Assembly (NCBI GenBank): GCA_036939975.1
Contig: JALLPB010001210.1
Span: forward strand, 1 to 20,567
Direction of reading: 5' to 3'
Origin: Cyclostephanos tholiformis
Taxonomy: Eukaryota; Bacillariophyta; Thalassiosirophyceae; Thalassiosirales; Thalassiosiraceae
Length of the DNA: 20,567 nucleotides
The notes beneath the pieces were generated by a model. It did not search any database. It saw nothing but the letters and a program-made list of their open reading frames with translations, and was not told the DNA's origin. Below are positions 1 through 7,457 of the stretch, piece by piece; the stretch's first letter is position 1; each line of letters begins with the position of its first letter. A program made the position numbers and the translations under genes.

Positions 1-512
1 GATACCATAGCCATGCTGCTAGGCCTGGCGTTTGGCTTTGCCATGGTCGGCAGTAGCAGTAACTTAAGAGGAATGCTCCCACATGAGAACTTATTCCTAC
101 GAAGACAATATAAGACTGCTCGATTATTTGTCCATTCGTCTACAATTTGCATGGAAGGGGGGGAACAAAATCCTGAGAGCCACAAAGATACACGAGAAAA
201 CATGAGAGACGCCATCTCAAATAAATTGTTCCACAAGGTTCTTTTTCATATTTGCGTATCTGTTCCCGACCTAACAAAATCACAGCCTCGCTCCGCGGAA
301 AGTCAGGTATGCAAATACCATGCATTGGTCCTTTCATGAGTCAGAGTGTATCAAAATTTAAATGTGGACCAAGAAGTTTGAACTGGCACTGCAGACAAGA
401 TCCATCCTGCTTGACGGCTGTTAACGATTTGGGCCTGGGGAGGGAGAATGTCAATGGGATCAAGAGGGGTGATGATGGGATGATGATGGGGACAAATTGA
501 TGGGTGTCCGAT
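1..512. other. No supported gene left of the transposon
   Basis: I see no convincing gene here. A frame open from the first base to about 339 starts with a short hydrophobic stretch (AMLLGLAFGFAMVG), which could be the tail of an exon cut by the window edge, but what follows has no recognisable domain and no clear splice donor. The stretch just before the transposon is rich in GATGATGGG repeats. It may have been continuous with the decayed frame right of the element before insertion, but joining the two flanks gives no open frame across the site. Confidence 0.4.
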
Positions 513-520
513 GATCGTGG
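513..520. repeat. Left target-site duplication (8 bp, GATCGTGG)
   Basis: The 8 bases GATCGTGG stand immediately before the left transposon end and are repeated exactly right after its right end at 3542-3549. An 8-bp duplication is the hallmark of the hAT superfamily. Its perfect preservation fixes both element borders to the base. Confidence 0.95.
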
Positions 521-542
521 CAGGGGTAGGGAGAAATGTATT
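521..542 (+). repeat. hAT left terminal inverted repeat
   Basis: The 22-bp left end starts CAGGGGTAGGGAGAAAT. It matches the reverse complement of 3520-3541 at 21 of 22 positions, with one G/A mismatch at position 18. CAGGG-type termini are common in hAT elements. Confidence 0.95.
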
Positions 543-555
543 GGAGACTTATTTT

Positions 556-648
556 ATTGCAATATATTGCAATACATTATTGCAGTTTTGTCCTTGGCAA
601 TAATATTATATTGCAATAATGGCATCGACAATAATTTATTATTGCAAT
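556..648. repeat. Left subterminal ATTGCAAT palindromes
   Basis: The self-complementary octamer ATTGCAAT occurs at 556-563, 566-573, 610-617 and 641-648, with partial copies (ATTGCA, GCAATA) between them. The right subterminal region has the same octamer at 3423-3430 and 3453-3460. Clusters of a short motif inside both ends are typical of hAT transposase-binding regions. The binding role is inferred. Confidence 0.75.
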
Positions 649-1099
649 ACAAGGCTGGTGGGCTAGATTTATTCTGCTGGCCGAGTGTTTTATCCCTCTC
701 GAGAATAAATCTAGATTTACGCCTTTTTACTATTCCTACAGTAGGCCCCTACAAGAAGTTAGGGAAGAGGCGGCGACCAGCAGCCGGCCATAAAAAAATT
801 ACTCTGTGTATCAGCCGCCGCCATCAACTTTGTCCTCCTCCTCCTCCCAAACCAACACGACGGGGGCGCCGAAACTTCGCAAGTCGCTCCCTCTCATCCC
901 CACAAACAACCCTCCCCATCGACGCTGCTCCCAACATCGTCCCCAAGAAATAACAAATAATTTTTATGATTTCTCTTGTTCACCACATGGACCACCTTTT
1001 GACGCAACCCCATAAACCATAGACCATCTTTCAATGCAACCCATTACTAACACAACCCCAAAGTCATCGGCCATCAATCCTCACCCGCCTACTTATTGT

Positions 1100-1234
1100 A
1101 AAAATGGAAGACGAAACATCAACTGTTGCCCCGCCGCCTCTCAATATCAAGGCAATAGCTGCATCGNAAAAATGGAAGACGAAACATCAACTGTTGCCCC
1201 GCCGCCTCTCAATATCAAGGCAATAGCTGCATCG
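1100..1234. repeat. Exact 67-bp duplication around a single N
   Basis: Bases 1100-1166 and 1168-1234 are identical, and the only ambiguous base in the window (N at 1167) sits between them. The unit includes the transposase start region, so a candidate start ATG appears twice (1104 and 1172). This is the usual trace of two overlapping contig ends joined by a placeholder base without merging the overlap. It is probably an assembly artefact, not a biological repeat. Confidence 0.85.
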
Positions 1235-3319
1235 ATAAGGGCAGTGTCTAACAAGGATGGGGAACCCGCTGCCAAGGAAATCGTCGATACCTTGTTCCCT
1301 CTGGCTAGGAGGATCAAAGTACCAAAGACTATGAGGGATGAAGTGATCAGCAAAGGTCCTATGGTTTGGTTGTGCCCAAAGGGGAAACTGTGCATTTTTA
1401 ATCAGGATAGATATCCAAACAATCGTTTGCAGATAGGAGAGACCTCGTTTAAGGAGAACAGTGGTTATTCGAATGCAAAATCCCATCTTAAGAGCTGCTG
1501 TTTTGCACAAAACGAGGAACGAATGCTCAAGGCATAAGGGATTGTGAAAGTTATTGCGCCTACAAGCAAGAAACAATCGGTCCTTCATGGTTACTTTCCT
1601 GCTCCTTCTGGCGGGGGCACAGTCAAGCCTGTGCACATCATGCACGCAAAGGATCATGAGTTGTTCTCATTTGTAGAAATGATTATCATGGAGAACTGGC
1701 CCCTCTCAAGTGTTGAAAATGAGTTGTATCGGAGGAACATGAAGCACATGCATAAGTTTTCGATCAAGACGGTCTGTGAAGTCATTCTTGCAATGACTCT
1801 TGGTGTGGAGAAGATATTGGCTGCTGAAATGAAAGAAGCTGGCATGGATTCCATTGTTCATGACGGGTGGACGAAGCGCGGCACTCACTACTTTGCCCTG
1901 TTTGCCACGTACAAGGTTACACGTACAATTTATTCTGATGGAGTCTTCGACAAGGTGACGGGGACTGTAGTATCACTCTTATCTGTGTCCCCTCTCCATG
2001 ACAAAGCTGACGATGAAGAGTCACAGAACTCTTTCGACAAGAATGATGCTGAGGTTGTTGAGGAAGCTGCAGCGTTTCTGCAAGGAGTCATAAAGTACAT
2101 ATTGTTGATATTCTCTAGAGCTTCTACCATATTGATCCCAAGACTTGGATCACAAATCAGACCGCTGATAGCGCAAGTGTTAACATCAAGCTTGCACAGT
2201 TGCTCAATATCCCACACATTAATTGTGTAAACCACCTTCTAAACAATGAATTGAAGATGTGGATGGAGAATTCCAATACGGAAACAGTGCCAAATAATGC
2301 TACTAGGAGTTTTGGCCCGGGCACTGTGTGCAGATTAGTGCATGAATCGATGAAGTCTCTTTGGAGCAACATTAATGCTGCTCTACTTCGGATTGAGACT
2401 AACCTGGGGGCCACCCTTCAAAATGATACAAGGTGGTCAAGTGCACATGCCGTGATGGCCAAGTGGGAGAAAATTGGAGTTCAGGCTGTGGCAGCAAGCA
2501 TAGACCCCAAATCTACGATCGAATTGCCTCCTACCTCTGAAATTTTCAAAAGAGCAGCAAACAACACTAAGCTTATGCTTGATGTCATTAATGCTGTTGT
2601 GCTTTTGTTGCAGGAACATGCTTTATCTTATGCTGAGTGTCGTGCCTTGCTTGATGAGTTGATGTATGAATCGGAATGCAATTCCAAAATCAGTACCAGT
2701 CATTGGCATGGTAACCAGCTCAGTACGGAATACATTGCTCCCAATTCCTCAAAAATCACTAGTCCTCATTTTGCCAATGCAGCGCTGAAAATGCAAAGGA
2801 GACAGATGGCATCTCTGACTGTGGGAGAGAGGCTTGCAATCAGCAAGTGGCTTACAAGTAATACAGTACTGCCTACTAGATCAAACAATACTGATCGAAC
2901 TGTGTCTCTGGCTGAGTGTCTCAAGCACAAGACAAAGAAAGGATAAGGGTGAGAAGAGGACTGTGGACGGTGTAACTGTTGGAGAACTCAGCCAAGACAG
3001 CTGTCTTGACCATGTTATTGGGAGTGCAGCTGAAGTTGAGCGGTTGTGGTCAGAGGCAAGGTGGATTTTGATGGACAATTATTGATCAAAAACAGCACCT
3101 ATTCTAGTAGAAGCAATTTTGTTTCTGCGTTACCACCATGGCCTTTGGGATGAGAATTCAGTGATGGAAGCTAGACATGCTGTAAAAGAAGCTGCTTGAT
3201 TGAAGAGAGAAGAAAAAAAGACAACAGAACTGTCACAGAGGTTGGAAGTGGCAGAGGCGCAACAAGAGAATATCAACAACACTGACAATGTGGACACAAG
3301 CAACGAAGAATTATGGTAA
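1104..3319 (+). pseudogene. hAT transposase pseudogene
   Basis: Decayed transposase of the enclosing element. The frame starting MEDETSTVAPPP (ATG 1104 or its duplicate at 1172) carries a BED-like finger (VWLCPKGKLC, then SHLKSCC). After an in-frame TAA at 1535 it continues with the hAT core (IVHDGWTKRGTHYFALFATY). Near 2090 the frame shifts, with a TAG at 2116, into TADSASVN and the hallmark IPHINCVNHLLN. It shifts again near 2940, next to a TAA at 2944, into the C-terminal dimerisation part (EVERLWSEARWIL). That part is cut by TGA at 3083 and 3197 before the final TAA at 3317-3319. With at least four stops and two frameshifts, no full-length protein can be made. The break near 2090 could conceivably be a splice site, but the scattered stops argue for decay. 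Confidence 0.88.
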
Positions 3320-3422
3320 TAGGATAACTCAATGAAAGGGAATGTGTCAATTGCATCATTTAATGGCAAAACTCAATGATTTATTGGGTTTCTTGGCAAA
3401 TATTGATATAGCAATATAAAAC

Positions 3423-3460
3423 ATTGCAATATGAAGGGCAGCAATATTAATTATTGCAAT
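3423..3460. repeat. Right subterminal ATTGCAAT palindromes
   Basis: Two exact copies of ATTGCAAT (3423-3430, 3453-3460) with further partial copies such as GCAATA out to about 3513. They mirror the left-end cluster. Confidence 0.7.
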
Positions 3461-3519
3461 ATGAATGCAGAGGCGACTGCCCAACAAAATATATTGCCTG
3501 ATCCCCTGCAATAAAATAT

Positions 3520-3541
3520 AATATATTTCTCCCTACCCCTG
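3520..3541 (-). repeat. hAT right terminal inverted repeat
   Basis: Reverse complement of the left end, ending ...CCCTACCCCTG directly before the right copy of GATCGTGG. Confidence 0.95.
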
Positions 3542-3549
3542 GATCGTGG
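3542..3549. repeat. Right target-site duplication (8 bp, GATCGTGG)
   Basis: Exact copy of the 8 bases at 513-520, abutting the right end of the hAT element. Confidence 0.95.
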
Positions 3550-3557
3550 GGATGACA

Positions 3558-4350
3558 GGACCTTCTGGATGAGTATGTAATTGACCACGATGACGACTAC
3601 AATGGGACAACAGCATTGCTTTGTCGACTTTGTTGTCGTCCCCTCCCTATGCTAGAGGGAGCTAGCAACGAATATGAATATCATTCTGATGACGTGGATG
3701 AAAATCCTGATGATAGTTTATTTATCGAATCGAATGATGATTCTACCAATGAATATTTGGACGACAATCGCTTCATAAATCCAATGATTATTGGACATCA
3801 GTGGCAGGTCATGGGAAATTTGAGATATCTGGACCCTTCGTCAATAAAGAAATCAATTCTGAATACTTCCGAAGAAAGCCACCAATATCAAATGAGATAC
3901 TTCCGTATATCCATGAACATGATATTATTCTGGGAGATGATATTCGGAAAAAAGTGAATAAAAGGAAGTCAGGACAGAGGAGGTTTGTTGAGACTCAATG
4001 TTTAGCAAAGGAAGCATTTCAACATTACCGGGGGATGACAAGAACGAAGGACAACTTATGCAGTGGAGGATTATTCTACAACTTTTGGATGAGCTGTGGC
4101 ATGGCCTGGACGGGGGCGACATGTGAGGCTGATTCAGCAATTTACAGAGTCAGGACCGATAGACGACAATAAAGATTCAGTACAAATCCTTAAAGGAATT
4201 CTCAGATCTTGCTAGCAAGACGAGCAGCGCCCTAGGGCAGCATTTTCATATTATGATAGGGTTCCGGTGCCTCACATTTCAAGGGCTCCTTTCACGAGAT
4301 CTTTGGTGTCAGAATCTTTTGAAGAGGAGCATACATACACACAATGATCG
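3558..4350 (+). pseudogene. Decayed acidic reading frame of unknown family
   Basis: Directly right of the transposon a frame opens (from about 3558, ...LLDEYVIDHDDDYNG) and stays open to 3957. It has a CRLCCRP cysteine cluster followed by a very acidic Asp/Asn/Glu-rich stretch. Plausible coding sequence then jumps frame: 3801-4110 reads YIHEHDIILGDDIRKKVNKR, an overlapping third frame at 4022-4130 reads LLDELWHGLDGGDM, and the first frame resumes at about 4130-4350 (VPVPHISRAPFTRS) with one TAG near 4211. The protein-like composition in alternating frames suggests one gene with several frameshifts. I recognise no family. It may be another transposon's protein or a host gene broken near the hAT insertion. 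Borders are approximate. Confidence 0.35.
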
Positions 4351-4620
4351 CATTTATATTTTCCATCGTCTGTGGACGGAATAGCCTTCATAATTTTTAG
4401 AATTCGAGTTTGTCAAAGCTTTTACTAGAATTGGTTAGCTTCTGGAAGACAGAATCCGACGCTTGGACTTAAGGCATTGCCTGACACTTGGGCTTATGGC
4501 TCCGATGGCCCGCAAAGCGAGATGCCTTGGATCATGAGGCATGCCAAAAGGAGGGCTTGGGGATAGGCCAAGGCCTTGGGGGAAAGGAGCTTACGGGATG
4601 TGGTAGGATTCGGCCAGGGA
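4351..4620. other. No gene seen between the decayed frames
   Basis: All frames are interrupted and no motif is recognised. There is GGCCTTGG/CCAAGGCC-type self-complementary sequence near 4560-4580 of no clear meaning. Confidence 0.4.
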
Positions 4621-5070
4621 GGTGAGCTGAGTTGCTTTTCTTTAGTCTTCCTCAATTTGGTGCGAAACAACGAAAAAACGAAATCTCCAGAAGAAACACA
4701 GCGACAGCAAAGGTAGCAAGCAGCCTGCAATTGGTGGGGGTGGCAAGAGGCAGTGTTGCATGCAGCTGACAAGGATGACAGTTGCAGCGACAACGACGAT
4801 GAAAATAAAGGTGACAGCGGCAATGAACCAACAATCAGCCAGAAAAAAATACTCTGCGGTGGCGATCGCGACCAGCAATGGAAGAAGACTATGGCGGTTG
4901 TAGTGTCATTGATGGACGAAAAAGCAAAACAATCAGCCGATGCATACCGTATTGGTGGAGACAACCGCGACAACGGCAAACCAGGTAGTGTATTTAATTA
5001 CTTCGGCAACACGCCATTAACTTTCAAGAAGGCAGTCTGTCTTAATGGTGGAACAATCGTACGTCCGTAA
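4621..5070 (+). pseudogene. Acidic/Lys-rich hypothetical frame, probably broken
   Basis: A plus-strand frame is open from about 4621, is stopped by TAG near 4714, and reopens to 5070. The main part begins LHAADKDDSCSDNDDENKGD and later contains MAVVVSLMDEKAKQSADAYR and PGSVFNYFGN, a hydrophilic composition that could be real protein. A neighbouring frame covers the stop with KHSDSKGSKQPAIGGGGKRQ, which suggests a frameshift. The end overlaps the ATIC stop region on the other strand by 29 bases. No family is recognised; it could be a remnant of a mobile-element protein or a chance frame. Confidence 0.25.
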
Positions 5071-7129
5071 ACGACATGACCATGCCGTAGTCGTCGCAGC
5101 ACGACGTGACTTCGGGGTCTTGTACGCTTCCGCCGGGCTGTGCGACGTACGACACTCCCACCTTCGACGCATGATCGATGGAATCCCGAAACGGGAAGAA
5201 GGCATCGGAGCTAATCGTGATGCCCGTCGCCCTCTTCATGAACTCGTCCTTCTCCGCCCCCGTGAGTGGCTCCGGTACCGCCTCGAACTGCGCCTCCCAA
5301 CGCACGCGCTCCTCGTCGGTGAAGTCGCCCTCGATGTATCGCACGCGCGCGTTGACCCTGTCCTGTCGCTTGACCCCCTTCTTGAATTGCAATGCCAACA
5401 CCTTCGGATGCTGACGTAGGTACCAGGTCGAAACCTTCCGACCGGCGAGCTTGACGCAGTCGACGCGCGACTGCTGCCCGGCGCCCACCCCCACCATCAT
5501 CCCGTCCTTGGCGAAACCCACGGAGTTCGACTGAGTGTACTTGACGCATATGCTCGCCACGATCATGTCGCGTATGGCATCATCGGTCAAGGCGGTAGCG
5601 CCCCCCTTGGTCACGACATTCCTCGTCATGTGTTCCCTAGTGATCACGACGTCGTTCCTCCTCTGGCTGAAGGTCATACCGTACACCTCGCGGTACTCCA
5701 CGGGCTCGGGGACGTAATCCGATCGCGCCTCCAAAACGATGAACTTACCCCCCTTCTTCGAGGTTAGTATCGCCAATGCCTCCGGCGTGTATCCAGGCGC
5801 GACGATGCCATCGCTCACCTCCCTCTTTAGGATTGAGGCGGTGGCCTCGTCGACGACGTCGCTAACGGCGGCATAATCGCCGAAGGAGCACATCGGGTCG
5901 GCGTTGCGAGCGCGGAGGTATGCGAGTGCGCTCGGCGTGAGCCTGGACGCGTCCTCGACGGATATCTCGTACGCGGCGCACTCGACCTCTGTCAGTGGCA
6001 CGGCGACCGCGGCGCCCGCGGGACTGACGTGCTTGAAGCTCGACGCGGCCGCGAGGCCGGTGGCCTCGCGCAGTTCCTTGACGAGCAGCCACGCGTTCGC
6101 GGCGTCGAGGAGGTTGATGTACCCGGGCGTGCCGTTGAGGACCTTGAAGGGCAATTCGGAGTTGAGGAGGGAAGATATGCCGGCCGGACTCTGATGGGGA
6201 TTGCATCCTTCGAGGATGGCGATGGCGTTGACGGTGGCGATGATGATGAAATGAACGAACGAACGCGATTTTCAGAGACACGCATCGGACATGATTGCAT
6301 GTGTAAGAGGACGAAAAATGGGGAAAGTTTCTCCTCGACCCTTTGACACCTCCCCCCGTCCACCCCCCGAAATGCGAAGCGAAAGCCCCCCCAATATCCG
6401 AGAGTTCGAGGATAGAGAACCGAACTCACCGTACTTGAGAGGGAACTCCGGCCTGTATACCCTCGTGACGACCGATGACGACGACGGACCATCATCCCCC
6501 AGCTGTTTCCCGAACCATGTTGCGATGGTCGAATCGTACGCGGCGCTCAACGCGAATGCCCTAGCGGCGTATTTTTTCCTCAACGACAGCGTCGTGCCGC
6601 CGTCATTTTTCTCCATGCACGCCCTGACCTCGTCGTACTGATCGGGATTCGTGACGATGGTCGTGTACGCGTGATTCTTCGCGGTACTGCGCAACATGCT
6701 CGGACCGCCGATGTCGACGTTCTCGATGCACTGATCGAAGCTCGCGCCGGATTTGACCGTCGCCCCGAAGGGATACAGGTTCAATATGGTCATGTCGATC
6801 AACCCTATGCCGTTCTCGGCCATGTCCCTCTCGTGCCTGGCATTGCCCCGCACGCCAAGCAATCCACCGTGTACCTTGGGATGGAGCGTCTTGACGCGCC
6901 CGTCGAGGCACTCTGGCGAGCCGGTGTAATCGGACACGTCGATGCACGGCAATCCGGCATCGCGCAGCGCCCTCGCGGTGCCGCCGGTGGATAGTAGTTC
7001 GACATTGCGCGAGTGGAGGTAGGTGCACAGGTCGACTATGCCGGACTTGTCGGATACGGATATTAAGGCTCGGGTGATGGGAACGACGTCGGTTTGGGAC
7101 CCGGAAACGGCGGTGAGGATGTGTGCCAT
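5042..7129 (-). CDS. ATIC: Bifunctional AICAR transformylase / IMP cyclohydrolase
   Basis: This enzyme performs the last two steps of de novo purine synthesis: formylation of AICAR by 10-formyl-tetrahydrofolate, then ring closure to IMP. Two exons, complement(6430-7129) and complement(5042-6207), are joined across a 222-bp GT-AG intron. The split codon rebuilds KYGCNPHQ, a conserved junction that confirms the splice. The predicted protein is 621 residues, close to animal ATIC (about 590). The cyclohydrolase domain (about 20-150) has SVSDKSG, LLSTGGTA and GRVKTLHPKVHGG. The transformylase domain has KHVSPAG (Lys292-His293), TSKKGGKF, KYTQSNSV (456-463) and GVGAGQQSRVD, and ends in the family-typical F-x-H tail. 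There is no evident targeting peptide, so it is probably cytosolic. It is divergent from the CobW gene; a 39-nt poly-C lies 25 bases before its ATG on the coding strand. Confidence 0.96.
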
Positions 7130-7152
7130 GATGATGATGTTCTGTTGGGGGG

Positions 7153-7194
<42 letters not shown>

Positions 7195-7457
7195 GTGTGT
7201 GGATGTTGGGAGATGAGGAGACGATGATGTCGTGGTTGATCGTCAGTGATATATTATGGTACTATCGATAATTTCAGTGTGACATGTGGAGCTAACAGTA
7301 CCATAGTGCACCCAGAGATTTTAATATTTCTTTTTGACTCAAAACGATCTTGTTTTTTGGACGGCCGGGGTGACAAAAAATATCTTGCTCGCGCCATCGA
7401 TTTGGTGCATGGCCAGACAGACGTCCGATTGCTACTTTTATTAATTCCCCAACGATC
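7130..7457. promoter_or_regulatory. Shared upstream region of ATIC and the CobW gene
   Basis: These 328 bases separate two divergent start codons and must contain both 5' leaders and probably both promoters. The ATIC side is dominated by a G/C homopolymer. The CobW side is AT-richer (7250-7380). No standard TATA box is certain. The promoter role is inferred from gene orientation. Confidence 0.5.
7155..7193. repeat. 39-nt poly-G (poly-C on the ATIC strand)
   Basis: An uninterrupted run of 39 G on the plus strand, preceded by GGGGGGTT and followed by GTGTGTG. On the ATIC coding strand it is poly-C ending 25 bases upstream of the ATG, so it probably lies in the 5' leader or core promoter. Such a tract can form G-quadruplex/i-motif structures and changes length easily. 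The exact length is also prone to sequencing error. Confidence 0.9.

Larger units (their letters stand above)
521..3541 (+). mobile_element. hAT-superfamily DNA transposon, complete ends, defective transposase
   Basis: A 3,021-bp element bounded by terminal inverted repeats and flanked by an exact 8-bp duplication. The left end CAGGGGTAGGGAGAAAT (17 bp) is repeated inverted at the right end, and 21 of the terminal 22 bases match. Both subterminal regions carry several copies of the palindrome ATTGCAAT, probably transposase-binding sites. The inside holds one plus-strand transposase-like reading frame with a BED-like zinc finger, a hAT core and a hAT C-terminal dimerisation region. It is now interrupted, so the copy is non-autonomous. 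Terminal repeats, target duplication and protein remains all agree on hAT. Intact ends mean it could still be moved by a transposase supplied elsewhere. Confidence 0.95.

Noticed and set aside
4494..4979. 161-codon minus-strand frame rich in Ser, Leu and Cys
   Set aside because: No domain or motif; composition matches the reverse of an A/G-rich region.
5045..5419. Plus-strand frames under ATIC (also 5904-6194, 6671-6994)
   Set aside because: Antisense shadows of the well-supported ATIC exons with no family motifs.
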